Origin: DAOQVR01 sp035341665
GTDB taxonomy: Bacteria; Chloroflexota; Anaerolineae; JAAYZQ01
Assembly: GCA_035341665.1 (NCBI GenBank)
Contig: DAOQVR010000002.1
Location: 186,001 to 250,000 of the forward strand
Reading direction: 5' to 3'
DNA: 64,000 bases
Below the pieces are notes generated by a model that saw nothing but the letters and a program-made list of their open reading frames with translations, was not told the origin of the DNA and did not search any database. Position numbers and translations under genes: made by a program. How positions within the stretch are numbered: position 1 is the first letter of the stretch; the number at the start of each line of letters is the position of its first letter. This document shows positions 42,757-51,222 of the stretch, in pieces.

Positions 42757-43227
42757 ATGGTCAAGCCCCTCCCGATCCGCACCGGGCTCACCTTCGAGGA
42801 GTATGACGTCGGCCAGACCCTGACCACCCCAGCTCGCACAGTCACAGAAGCCGACATCGTGGGCTTCTGCGCACTGAGCGGGGACTGGAACCCCCTCCAC
42901 AGCGATGCCGAGTTCGCCCGCCGAGGCGCCTATGGCCAACGGGTGGCGCACGGCATGCTGGTGATGTCCATCGGCGTTGCGCTGGTGATGCGCGGAGGCT
43001 ACCTGGAAGGAACGGCTATGGCCTTCCGCGACATCGCCGACTGGAAGTTCAGCCGGCCGGTTTTCATCGGTGACACCGTCTACGTGCACTGCACGATCAC
43101 CGAGACGCGCCCCATGCCGCGCCTGGGCGGCGGGCTGGTGACAATGAATGCCGAGATCCGGAACCAGCGCGACGAGGTCGTCCAGCGAGGGGCGTGGGGG
43201 GTGCTGGTCAGGTCTTCCGCGACTTGA
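42757..43227 (+). CDS. MaoC-like hot-dog dehydratase
   Basis: 156 residues. GLTFEEYDVGQTLTTPARTV and the catalytic region FCALSGDWNPLHSDAEFA (Asp and His of the hydratase motif) then GQRVAHGMLVMSIG are typical of (R)-specific enoyl-CoA hydratases/MaoC proteins. It hydrates an unsaturated acyl-CoA; the chain is unknown. ATG after GAAAGGAGAACTGCC. Confidence 0.88.
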   Translation: MVKPLPIRTGLTFEEYDVGQTLTTPARTVTEADIVGFCALSGDWNPLHSDAEFARRGAYGQRVAHGMLVMSIGVALVMRGGYLEGTAMAFRDIADWKFSRPVFIGDTVYVHCTITETRPMPRLGGGLVTMNAEIRNQRDEVVQRGAWGVLVRSSAT

Positions 43228-43231
43228 GCGG

Positions 43232-43675
43232 CTAGCCCTCGTCCGCCTCATACTTGCACAGCTCGACCCCGGCTGCCTCGAGGAAGCCGACCGCGATCGG
43301 ATCGGGGTACTCGCCGCCGTAGACGACGCGCTCAATGCCGGCGTTGATGATCATCTTGGCGCAGCTGAGGCAGGGCTGGTGCGTAACGTAGAGCGTGCTG
43401 TGCGAGACGTCGACACCGTGCAGCGCCCCCTGGATGATGGCATTCTGCTCGGCATGGAGGGTTCGCACGCAGTGATCGTTGACCATCAGGCAGCCCACCT
43501 CGGTGCAGTGGGGCTGGCCTCGCGGCGAGCCGTTGTAGCCGGTGGTCAGGATACGCTTGTCGCGCACGATGACGGCGCCGACGGCCGCGCGGGGACAGGT
43601 GGACCGCCTGGCTACCTGGAGCGTGATCTGCATGAAGTACTCGTCCCACGAGGGGCGGCTAGCGTGATCGGTCAA
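43232..43675 (-). CDS. dCMP deaminase
   Basis: 147 residues. Zinc-binding HAEQNAI and PCLSCAKMI, with RPSWDEYFMQITLQVARRST at the start, match deoxycytidylate deaminases (ComEB-like). It converts dCMP to dUMP for dTTP synthesis. The start is a TTG at 43675 behind GGGAGGAACC. It converges with the MaoC gene, only 4 bp apart. Confidence 0.9.
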   Translation of the reverse strand: MTDHASRPSWDEYFMQITLQVARRSTCPRAAVGAVIVRDKRILTTGYNGSPRGQPHCTEVGCLMVNDHCVRTLHAEQNAIIQGALHGVDVSHSTLYVTHQPCLSCAKMIINAGIERVVYGGEYPDPIAVGFLEAAGVELCKYEADEG

Positions 43676-43717
43676 GGTTCCTCCCTGGGCTTACGCCCTT
43701 CGTCCTGGCTGTGCCCA

Positions 43718-43748
43718 GGTGCAACGCACCTCCAGGGTGCATCGCACC
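43718..43748. repeat. Pair of GGTGC-GCACC palindromes
   Basis: GGTGCAACGCACC (43718-43730) and GGTGCATCGCACC (43736-43748), in the gap between the dCMP deaminase and aminotransferase genes. Related copies lie at 6327-6339 and 50849-50923. Confidence 0.75.
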
Positions 43749-43752
43749 TACT

Positions 43753-44913
43753 CTAGCCGTGGCGGCGGGCGAAGCGAGCCATGCGCTCCAGGGCCTGCTC
43801 TATCTTGTCGTAAGCCGTGGCATAGGAGCAGCGAACGTGCCCCGCACCGCAGGCGCCAAATGCGCTGCCCGGCACACATGCGACGCGCTCCTCCCTGATC
43901 AGCCGCTCCGAGAACTCTTCGTCGGTCATGCCGGTGGCGGCGATGGAAGGAAAGGCGTAGAAGGCGCCCTTGGGCTCGAAGCAGGGTAGGCCGATCGCGT
44001 TCAGCCCGTCGACGATCAGCCGGCGGCGGCGGTCGTAGCGGGCGCGCATCTCCTGCACCGCTTGCTCGCCGCTCTTGAGCGCCTCCAGTGCACCAAACTG
44101 GGCCGTGGTCGGCGCCGACATGATGGTGTATTGGTGCACCTTGCGCATGGCACCCAGGACCTCGGCCGGGGCAGCTGCGTATCCGATGCGCCAGCCTGTC
44201 ATGGCGTACGCCTTGGAGAAGCCGCCGAGAAGGATGGTGCGCTCGCGCATCCTCGGCAGCGTCGCGAAGCAGGTATGCTCAACCCCGTAGACGAGCCGGT
44301 CGTAGATCTCGTCCGAAATGACCAGCAGGTCATGCTTCTCGGCCAGCCGGGCGATGTCGAGCAGCCGCTCGCGGGTCATGACGGCGCCGGTTGGATTGTT
44401 GGGGTAGCCCAGGAGGATGGCCTTGGTCCTGGGGGTGAGCGCCTCCTCCACGTCCGAGGCGAGCACCTGGAAATCGTCCTGGACGCGCGTTCGGACGTTG
44501 ACCGGGACACCGCCTGCCAGGACGACCTCGGGGTTGTAGGCCACAAAGCACGGCTGGGGCACGATCACCTCGTCGCCGTGATCGACCGTCGCCGCAAAGG
44601 CGAGGTAAAGCGCTTCGGAGACGCCGACGGTGACCAGGAGCTCCTTGTCCGGATCGTAGTGGAGGCCATAGAGCCGCTCCAGGTGCTCGGCGAGCGCCAC
44701 ACGCAGCTCGGCAATGCCCGAGTTGGAGGTATAGTGCGTCTCGCCCGCCTCGAGCGAAGCGATGCCGGCCTGGATGACGGCAGGCGGAGTGGTAAAGTCG
44801 GGCTCACCGATCCCGAGGCTGATGACATCGTCCATCGTCGCGGCGATGTCGAAGAAGCGGCGGATGCCGGACGGCGGCACCCCCTGTATCTTCTTGGCTA
44901 CGAACTCTCTCAT
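43753..44913 (-). CDS. Class I/II (aspartate-type) aminotransferase
   Basis: 386 residues, fold type I PLP enzyme. ISLGIGEPDFTTPP, THYTSNSGIAELR, GYPNNPTGAVMTRERL, DEIYDRLVYG and the lysine motif GGFSKAYAMTGWRIGY, with the C-terminal GHVRCSYA, are typical of bacterial aspartate/aromatic aminotransferases. The acceptor is unresolved. ATG at 44913 after GGGAGGTCC; the frame stays open upstream, but that stretch overlaps the next gene in another frame and is unlike protein. Confidence 0.9.
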   Translation of the reverse strand: MREFVAKKIQGVPPSGIRRFFDIAATMDDVISLGIGEPDFTTPPAVIQAGIASLEAGETHYTSNSGIAELRVALAEHLERLYGLHYDPDKELLVTVGVSEALYLAFAATVDHGDEVIVPQPCFVAYNPEVVLAGGVPVNVRTRVQDDFQVLASDVEEALTPRTKAILLGYPNNPTGAVMTRERLLDIARLAEKHDLLVISDEIYDRLVYGVEHTCFATLPRMRERTILLGGFSKAYAMTGWRIGYAAAPAEVLGAMRKVHQYTIMSAPTTAQFGALEALKSGEQAVQEMRARYDRRRRLIVDGLNAIGLPCFEPKGAFYAFPSIAATGMTDEEFSERLIREERVACVPGSAFGACGAGHVRCSYATAYDKIEQALERMARFARRHG

Positions 44914-44947
44914 ACTTGGACCTCCCTGTCCGAGAAATCGTCGTTGG

Positions 44948-45205
44948 TCACGTGCCGGTCTCGTCGGGCGCCAGATGGCTGACCGTCCAGCGGCCGTCCG
45001 ATTCGATGTAGGCGAGGTCGAGCCTATCGCCGGTCTGCGTCCGGACCCTGAAGACGGGCCCCGATGGGGTACGCCAGCGCTCCTCGACCTGGGCCACTGG
45101 GAAGCGTTGCCCTGACTGGGTGACGACCGCGCGGGGCTCCTGGGCGTAGGTGTGCCCGGAGTAGCACTCCACGGAACACTCGGACCATATCGAAGTGTTA
45201 TCCAT
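44948..45205 (-). CDS. Small conserved protein with CYSGH motif
   Basis: 85 residues. It starts MDNTSIWSECSVECYSGHTY and continues with AQEPRAVV, VEERWRTPSGPVFRV and a WTVSHL end, consistent with a small beta-barrel. I believe similar short proteins recur in Chloroflexota without assigned function. The CxxxCxSGH arrangement could bind metal, which is a guess. A GTG at 45223 is an alternative start; neither has a good ribosome binding site. Confidence 0.6.
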   Translation of the reverse strand: MDNTSIWSECSVECYSGHTYAQEPRAVVTQSGQRFPVAQVEERWRTPSGPVFRVRTQTGDRLDLAYIESDGRWTVSHLAPDETGT

Positions 45206-45283
45206 GGCCAAAGGCACGGGCACAAGGCCCTAGAGCGCGGGCGAGGGGACGGGCACAGGACACGTGGGTTCGAGGATAGGTAA

Positions 45284-46144
45284 TCATCGGTCCAGCGTAC
45301 GCATAAAGGCGAGCAGGTCGTCGCGCATGCCGGGATGGCGCAGTGCCATGGCAATGTTGGCCTTGATGTAGCGCAGCGGATCGCCGGCAGCCATCCATTC
45401 GCCTTGGATGGGATGGACGAGCACTGCCGAGCGGGCGGCCAGGCGATCGACGGCGTCGGCCAGCCACAGCTCGCCGGCCTTGCCCACCTCAGAGCCGGTC
45501 AGGACGTCGTAGATCTCGGGCGTGAAGATGTAGTGGCCGACCAGCACCCAGTTGGACGGTGCCGTGCCCGGTGCAGGCTTTTCGACGATACGGCGCACCC
45601 GGCGTTCGGCGCCGGGTACAAAGTCGACGCAGCCATAGAGGCGAGTCTCCTCCGCCGGCACCGCCTGGGCGGCGAGCAGGGCGGCAGGGTGCTGCGAGTC
45701 AAACGCATCGACCATCTGCAAAGGGACGGGCCGATCGGCGAGGATGATGTCATCGCCGAACATGTAGTAGAAGGGCTCGCCCGGCGTGAGCCAGGGACGG
45801 GCCGCCAGGGCGGGCGAGGCGTTGCCGTAGGGCAGGGTCTCAGGCTGGCGCACGAAGACAATGTCCGCCATGCAGGAGATGCGCCGGACCTCCTCGACGA
45901 GCACCTCCTTGCCGGCCTTGGCCAACTGGGCCTCCAGCGCCGGGTTGGGCGAAAAGTGGCGCTGGGCAACGTCGCTGCCGTCGCGGCCGACGACGATGAC
46001 TTCGTGGATGCCCGCCGCCACCAGTCCCTCGACGTGGTGCTGAAGCAGCGGCACGCCGGCGATGGGGAACATCTCCTTGGGCACGGCTTTCGTGGCGGGC
46101 AGGAAGCGCGTGCCGAAACCGGCAATGGTGATGACTGCTTTCAT
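45284..46144 (-). CDS. galU: UTP-glucose-1-phosphate uridylyltransferase
   Basis: 286 residues. The nucleotide-binding start VITIAGFGTRFLPATKAVPK with EM, the metal site in YYMFGDDI, and IVEKPAPGTAPSNWVLVGHY fit GalU. It makes UDP-glucose for polysaccharide and glycolipid synthesis. The usual AAG(L/M)GTR reads IAGFGTR, a mild deviation. It follows the amino acid lyase by 61 bp on the same strand. Confidence 0.9.
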   Translation of the reverse strand: MKAVITIAGFGTRFLPATKAVPKEMFPIAGVPLLQHHVEGLVAAGIHEVIVVGRDGSDVAQRHFSPNPALEAQLAKAGKEVLVEEVRRISCMADIVFVRQPETLPYGNASPALAARPWLTPGEPFYYMFGDDIILADRPVPLQMVDAFDSQHPAALLAAQAVPAEETRLYGCVDFVPGAERRVRRIVEKPAPGTAPSNWVLVGHYIFTPEIYDVLTGSEVGKAGELWLADAVDRLAARSAVLVHPIQGEWMAAGDPLRYIKANIAMALRHPGMRDDLLAFMRTLDR

Positions 46145-46205
46145 GGTCGGGCAGGACTCACAGAACGCTCGTCATGCTGGACGGCTCCGGTGGCGGCACC
46201 CAACG

Positions 46206-47729
46206 CTACTGAAGGCTGCCGACCGCACGCTCGACCTCGTCGAGGATCTCGCACGACTTGACCAGCTCTTTCATCCGGTTGTGGTCGGGGAAGAGGGGCC
46301 GGTCAATGTCGAGGTGGGCGACGTGGCGGCGGATGACCTGCCGCGCAACCTGCACGCCCTGGCCGGGCGTGAAGGTGCGGAAGTCAAGTCCCTGTGCGGC
46401 GGCCATGAACTCGATGCCGAGGATGCCGTAGGCATTGTCCAGGATCTGGTTGTTCTTCAGCGCAGTGTTCATGCCCATCGAGACAAAGTCCTCCTGGTCG
46501 GCCGCGGCCGGGATGGACTGGACCGAGGCGGGCATGGAGAGGATGCGCTGCTCGACGATGAGCATGTCGGCGGTGTATTGGCTGAGCATGAGGCCGGAGT
46601 AGAAGCCGGGGTCGTGCGCCAGGAAATCGGGCAGGCCAACGCTGAGTGCCGGGTTGGTGAGGCGGTTCAGGCGCCGCTCGGAAAGCACAGAGACCATGGT
46701 TATGGCGGCTCCAGCCATGTCCATCGGCAAGCTCACCGGCGAGCCCTGGAAATTGGCGCCGGTCAGGGTGAGACGGAACTCGGGGAGGAAGATCGGGTTG
46801 TCCCCGACGCCGTTCAGCTCGGTCTCGACCTGCGATTGGGCATAGGCCAGCGCATCGTGGGCGGCTCCGATCACCTGCGGCGAGGAGCGCATCGAGTAGG
46901 CGTCCTGGACCTTGGTCTTCATCTTGCCGGTGGCCAGGTCGCTGCCGGCGATGCACTTCATGATGGCGCGGGCGGCGCGCATCGCACCGGGGAACCCGCG
47001 CAGCTGGTGCAGTCGCTGGTCGTAGGGCTTGAGATTGGCCAGCAGTGCCTCCAAGCTCATCGCGCAGGCGATTTCGGCCTGCTTGAGCCATCGGTTCATG
47101 TCGTACAGGTGCAGGCCGCTCCAGGCGGTGAGCACGTTGGAGCCGTTGATGGCGGCGAGCCCGTCGCGCGCCTGCAGGTCAGGAATGGGGATGCCGGCGC
47201 GCTCCATGGCAGCGCGCCCGGGCAGGCGTTCGCCGCGGAAAAAGGCCTCGCCCTCGCCCATGAGGAGCAGCGCAAGCTGGGCCATGGGGGCCAGGTCGCC
47301 ACAGGCACCGACCGAGCCTTTCTGGCAGACGACCGGCGTCACGCCCTTGTTGAGCATCTCGACGAACGTCTGGGTGATCTCGGGGCGGCAGCCGGAGTTG
47401 CCGTGAGCGTGGACGTTGATACGGCCGGCCATCGCACCGCGGACGACTTCGATCGGCAGGGGATCGCCGATCCCGGCGGCGTGGTTGTAGACAAGGTAGC
47501 GCTGGAACTGCGTGACCTGCTCATCGCTCAAGAGAACCTCGGAGAACTCGCCGATGCCGGTGTTCGTGCCATACATGATCTCGCGGGCGCGCAACTTTTC
47601 CTCGAGCATGGCCCGGCAGGTCTTGATGCGCTCCAGGGCCTCGGGGTGAAGGCGCACTTCTTCGCCGTGCCGGGCAATGCGCACCAGGGCATCGACGGTC
47701 AGGTTCGATCCGTTCAGTTCTATGGTCAT
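46206..47729 (-). CDS. Aromatic amino acid lyase, HutH-like, with Ala-Cys-Gly MIO triad
   Basis: 507 residues, histidine/phenylalanine ammonia-lyase family. YGTNTGIGEFSEVLL, YNHAAGIGDPLP, GSVGACGDLAPMA, QDAYSMRSSPQ and ANFQGSPVSLP are in the expected order. The cofactor MIO normally forms from Ala-Ser-Gly; here the codons read GCC TGT GGC, giving Cys143 in place of Ser. Usual QEDHVSM of histidine lyases reads QEDFVSMG. No hutU, hutI or hutG lies nearby; the neighbours are galU and a membrane protein. It may therefore be a lyase or aminomutase for another amino acid. Confidence 0.88.
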   Translation of the reverse strand: MTIELNGSNLTVDALVRIARHGEEVRLHPEALERIKTCRAMLEEKLRAREIMYGTNTGIGEFSEVLLSDEQVTQFQRYLVYNHAAGIGDPLPIEVVRGAMAGRINVHAHGNSGCRPEITQTFVEMLNKGVTPVVCQKGSVGACGDLAPMAQLALLLMGEGEAFFRGERLPGRAAMERAGIPIPDLQARDGLAAINGSNVLTAWSGLHLYDMNRWLKQAEIACAMSLEALLANLKPYDQRLHQLRGFPGAMRAARAIMKCIAGSDLATGKMKTKVQDAYSMRSSPQVIGAAHDALAYAQSQVETELNGVGDNPIFLPEFRLTLTGANFQGSPVSLPMDMAGAAITMVSVLSERRLNRLTNPALSVGLPDFLAHDPGFYSGLMLSQYTADMLIVEQRILSMPASVQSIPAAADQEDFVSMGMNTALKNNQILDNAYGILGIEFMAAAQGLDFRTFTPGQGVQVARQVIRRHVAHLDIDRPLFPDHNRMKELVKSCEILDEVERAVGSLQ

Positions 47730-47786
47730 GAGTTCTCTCCTTTGAGATGGAGTCAGCCGGCGGAGGGCAGATGGACAGCCAGGCGG

Positions 47787-48365
47787 CTAGGCCTTGACCC
47801 GGCGCAGCCGGCGGCGTCCGGGGACCGAAAACGCCGCAAAGAGGGCGATGGCCCAATAGAGGAGCGTAATCGGATCCTCCTTGACGCCAATGACCACCAG
47901 TTCAGACATGGCCTTGAAGGGGAGAAGGAGAGGAATGCCCGTGGTCCCCTCCTCGGCCAGTGCCTTGACGGCAAAGTGGCGCACCACAAAGTACTCACCG
48001 ACGACCATGGCGATCAGCGTGATGACGACGGCGATGGCCTGGAGGGCCGGGCCGCGCTTCTTCCCAGCGCCGAAGAGGACCGCCACGCCGACCAGGTAGC
48101 CGATGCCGACGGCGACGATGCCCAGCTGGTAGTTGGTGAGGGCGACGATGGCGTACCAGATCAGGCCGCCGGCGATAGCTGCCACGATGCCCAGCAGAAT
48201 GGCCACGGGCAAGTTGGGGTCCTTCGTCTCCGCTTCCAGGGCCTGCTCGACGGTCGATGCGCAATTGGCGCAGAGGATGGCGTTGGGTTCTCTGCGATTC
48301 TTGCCGGCAACGAGCACCTCTTCGCCGGCCGGGACCTCGGCCATGCAGCTGGAGCAAATCGACAT
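47787..48365 (-). CDS. Membrane protein with N-terminal zinc-ribbon-like cysteines
   Basis: 192 residues. The start MSICSSCMAEVPAGEEV and LCANCAS supply two CxxC pairs. Four hydrophobic helices follow (about 65-85, 90-108, 118-140, 165-185), ending in a basic tail GRRRLRRVKA. Function unknown. ATG at 48365 behind AAGGAGGACC. It is first in a minus-strand unit with the lyase and galU. Confidence 0.7.
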   Translation of the reverse strand: MSICSSCMAEVPAGEEVLVAGKNRREPNAILCANCASTVEQALEAETKDPNLPVAILLGIVAAIAGGLIWYAIVALTNYQLGIVAVGIGYLVGVAVLFGAGKKRGPALQAIAVVITLIAMVVGEYFVVRHFAVKALAEEGTTGIPLLLPFKAMSELVVIGVKEDPITLLYWAIALFAAFSVPGRRRLRRVKA

Positions 48366-48420
48366 CGCACGGTCCTCCTTGATTCGGTCTTGTGATACCC
48401 GGGAAACGGGAAGTGAGGGG

Positions 48421-48449
48421 ATTATAGCATTGCCGGGATGGGCGGGCAA
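48421..48449 (-). promoter_or_regulatory. Promoter of the membrane protein/lyase/galU unit
   Basis: TTGCCC (48444-48449), 17-bp spacer, TATAAT (48421-48426) on the minus strand. Confidence 0.7.
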
Positions 48450-48524
48450 AAGGCCGGGAGTGGGATACCGGAGGCGACCGCGCCATGTTGCCGCACTCCT
48501 GTCCTTATCCCGTCACAGAAGTGC

Positions 48525-48553
48525 TTGACGGCGCATGACCTTTCTGCTAAGAT
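48525..48553 (+). promoter_or_regulatory. Promoter of the PhoB/PhoR-type pair
   Basis: TTGACG (48525-48530), 17-bp spacer, TAAGAT (48548-48553), 21 bp before the TTG start. Confidence 0.7.
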
Positions 48554-48574
48554 CGAAATGGGAGAAAAGGGACG

Positions 48575-49258
48575 TTGACTGCACTGGTACTGCTGGTAGA
48601 CGACGAGCCGCCGATCGTGGACCTGCTTTCCTACAACCTCAGGCGTTCGGGGTACCAGGTGGCCGTTGCCCGCGACGGCGAGGAGGCGTTGGCCGTTGCC
48701 AGGCGCGAGCGCCCGGACCTTATTATCCTCGACCTGATGCTCCCCCGGCTCGACGGCCTGGAGGTATGCCGTATCCTCCGCCGTGAGCGAGACGTGCCGA
48801 TCATCATGCTGACCGCGCGCGAGTCGGAGATCGACCGGGTGGTGGGCCTGGAGCTGGGGGCCGACGACTACGTGGTCAAGCCCTTCAGCGTGCGCGAGCT
48901 GATGGTGCGCGTCAAGAATGTGCTGCGCCGGACCGCCCCGCGGAGCGTCGACGAGGCCGGTCAGGTGCTGCGCGCCGGTGCACTGGCGATCGACGCAGCG
49001 CGGCGCGAGGCACGCTGGGGCACCACGCTGCTGGACCTCACGGCGCAGGACTTTGACCTGCTCGCCACGCTGGCGGCGCACGCCGGGCAGGTGCTGACCC
49101 GCGAACAGCTCCTCACCCAAGTGTGGGGGTACGACTACTATGGCGACCTGCGGGTGGTGGATGCGGCGGTCAAGCGCCTGCGCGCCAAGCTCCGGCAGGT
49201 GACGCGAGAAGACGTGGTGACCACCGTGCGCGGCGTGGGATACCGGCTGGTGGCATGA
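48575..49258 (+). CDS. OmpR/PhoB-family response regulator
   Basis: 227 residues from a TTG start behind GGGAGAAAAGGG. Receiver with LVDDEPPIVD, phospho-Asp in ILDLMLPRLDG and VKPFSVREL; the winged helix has LDLTAQDFDLLATLAAHAGQ, VLTREQLLTQVWGYDYYGD and VKRLRAKL. It regulates transcription on phosphorylation by the kinase encoded next, with which it overlaps by ATGA. Target genes unknown. Confidence 0.93.
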   Translation: MTALVLLVDDEPPIVDLLSYNLRRSGYQVAVARDGEEALAVARRERPDLIILDLMLPRLDGLEVCRILRRERDVPIIMLTARESEIDRVVGLELGADDYVVKPFSVRELMVRVKNVLRRTAPRSVDEAGQVLRAGALAIDAARREARWGTTLLDLTAQDFDLLATLAAHAGQVLTREQLLTQVWGYDYYGDLRVVDAAVKRLRAKLRQVTREDVVTTVRGVGYRLVA

Positions 49259-50820
49259 GTGGACCGAGGCAAGCGGGGGAGAAGAATGGCGGGCCTCCGC
49301 GCTCGCCGATCGGCATCCGCACGCGGCTGATGCTGAGCCACCTGGCCGTCATCGTGGTGGCCATGGGCCTCTCGGGTTTCCTGCTCCTGTCGCTGCTGGA
49401 GCGCTACTTCCTTCAGGCGATGGAGGAGAGCCTCCTGGCGCAGGCCGAGATCACGGCGCAGGCGCTGGCGCCCGGCGTCCTGGCCGGCGCAGAGGCACAG
49501 GCTGTGCCCTCGGCCGCCTTCAACGCCCTCCAGCAGCAGGCGAGCAACTACTCGCTCCAGGCAGAGAACGTGGCGCCCGCCGGCGAGGCGAGCCCGCAGG
49601 GAGCCGCGGACTTGGGGTACCTCTCCAACTCGACGCTGCAGATCAGCTCTGCGCTTGACACGCGTATCCGTATCCTGGATGCGGCGGGCATGGTCGTGGC
49701 AGACTCGGCACAGTCGGGGCGCGGGACGAGCCTGGCGGACGATCCGGCCGTGACCGAGGCGCTGGCCGGCCGGCAGTCGAGCCGAGTCGAGGGGACGGGT
49801 TCGGACGCATTGATGGCGTTGGCGCTGCCGTGGGAGGCAGGCGGGCAGCAGATCGGAGTCGTCTACCTGAGCCAGCCTTTGCGCGACGTCACCGCCGTGC
49901 TGCACGACCTGCGGCTGCGCTGGCTGGCCGCCACGCTGCTGGCCCTGCTCCTCTCCGCGGCCACCGCGATCCTCCTCTCGGGCGCGATCGCGCGTCCCCT
50001 GCGACGGCTGACGGAAGCGGCGGGGGAGGTGGCGGGGGGCAACCTCGACCTGCGCGTGCCGGTGGAGGGCCGCGACGAGCTGGGGCAGCTCAGCACCGCC
50101 TTCAACGACATGACCGGCCGGCTGCGGTCCACCCGGCAGGCGCAGGTGGACCTGGTGGCCAACGTCTCGCACGAGCTGCGCACGCCGCTGACGACGGTCA
50201 AGGGGATGGTCGAGACACTGCGCGACGGCGCCGTAGAGGACGTCGAGACGCGCGACCGGTTCCTTGCGTCGGTCGAGGGGGAGGCCGACCGCATGATCGG
50301 CCTGGTCAACGACCTTCTGCTGCTTTCGCGCGCCGATTCGGGGGCCTTGGACCTGCGGCAAGCCGCCGTGGACCTCGGCGCTGCCGCGGCGCGCACGCTC
50401 GACCGGCTGCGGCCGCTGGCGGAAAAGAAGCAAGTCGCCCTCCAGCTCGACTCCAGCGAGGAACCTCTGGCGGTGTGGGCGGACGAGAGCCGGTTGGAGC
50501 GGGTGCTGGTCAACCTGCTGGACAACGCCGTCAAGTACTCGAGGCCCGGCGGCCGGGTCACCGTCTCGCTGCGTCGGCTTCCGGGGAAAGTAGCCGAGGT
50601 GCAGGTGCGCGACGAGGGACTTGGCATCCCGGCGGAGGCGCTGCCGCGCATCGGGGAGCGCTTTTTCCGGGGCGACCGGGCGCGCTCGCGCGAGGAGGGG
50701 GGCAGCGGGCTTGGCCTGGCGATCGCGCGTGCCCTCGTGGAAGCGCAGGGCGGCCGGCTCTCCCTCGACAGCCGGGAGGGGCAGGGCACCACCGCCACCT
50801 TCACGCTGCCCCCGGGCTAG
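49255..50820 (+). CDS. PhoR-type sensor histidine kinase
   Basis: 521 residues. Membrane helix about 24-48, extracytoplasmic sensor about 50-215, second helix about 222-245, HAMP, then HisKA VANVSHELRTPLTTVKGMVE with His306, and an HATPase with NLLDNAVKYS, DEGLGIP and GSGLGLAIARALVE. The ATG overlaps the regulator stop codon, ensuring coupled synthesis. Confidence 0.93.
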   Translation: MSGPRQAGEKNGGPPRSPIGIRTRLMLSHLAVIVVAMGLSGFLLLSLLERYFLQAMEESLLAQAEITAQALAPGVLAGAEAQAVPSAAFNALQQQASNYSLQAENVAPAGEASPQGAADLGYLSNSTLQISSALDTRIRILDAAGMVVADSAQSGRGTSLADDPAVTEALAGRQSSRVEGTGSDALMALALPWEAGGQQIGVVYLSQPLRDVTAVLHDLRLRWLAATLLALLLSAATAILLSGAIARPLRRLTEAAGEVAGGNLDLRVPVEGRDELGQLSTAFNDMTGRLRSTRQAQVDLVANVSHELRTPLTTVKGMVETLRDGAVEDVETRDRFLASVEGEADRMIGLVNDLLLLSRADSGALDLRQAAVDLGAAAARTLDRLRPLAEKKQVALQLDSSEEPLAVWADESRLERVLVNLLDNAVKYSRPGGRVTVSLRRLPGKVAEVQVRDEGLGIPAEALPRIGERFFRGDRARSREEGGSGLGLAIARALVEAQGGRLSLDSREGQGTTATFTLPPG

Positions 50821-51222
50821 GAGCTGCCCTTCCATCCACCACTGCCCGATGCGGCGTACCTGCCTTGGGTGAGCCGCACCTAGCCCACCCCGGTGCGGCG
50901 CACCTGCCTTCGGTGCGCTACACCGTGCCGCGCAGGTCCGTGGGCTGCTGGCCTTGCGGGCCGTGCAATCGATGTCAGCCACTCCGGAGGCATTACGGAT
51001 GCCAACTCGGCAGGAAACAGGCTCTCGCTCCTGGTCATCCTGAGTAGAGCCTTTTGCCCATCCCCGACTTCACGAGCGGCGCTGTGCAATCCCGAGCTTG
51101 CCCCCATCGGCAACTGGCCCGGTGCCGCCCGGTTCCTGTCACATTCCTGCCCTTTGCCCAGGGTATCGTGTAGTTGGCCGCCGGAGGGCGGCCGGAAAAC
51201 GACCATCGAGGGAGGGTGAGCC
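50821..51222. other. Intergenic segment with palindromic repeats
   Basis: No gene seen. 50849-50923 carries four degenerate or intact GGTGC-GCACC palindromes, the intact one at 50892-50904. No clear promoter for the SIMPL gene could be picked out. Confidence 0.5.
50849..50923. repeat. Cluster of GGTGC-GCACC palindromes
   Basis: Four units about 20 bp apart, of which GGTGCGGCGCACC (50892-50904) is intact and the others carry one to three changes. Same core as the repeats at 43718-43748 and 6327-6339. Confidence 0.65.

Noticed and set aside
46062..48395. 777-codon open frame opposite the lyase and its neighbours
   Set aside because: It crosses three well-supported minus-strand genes and their gaps; no motif of its own.
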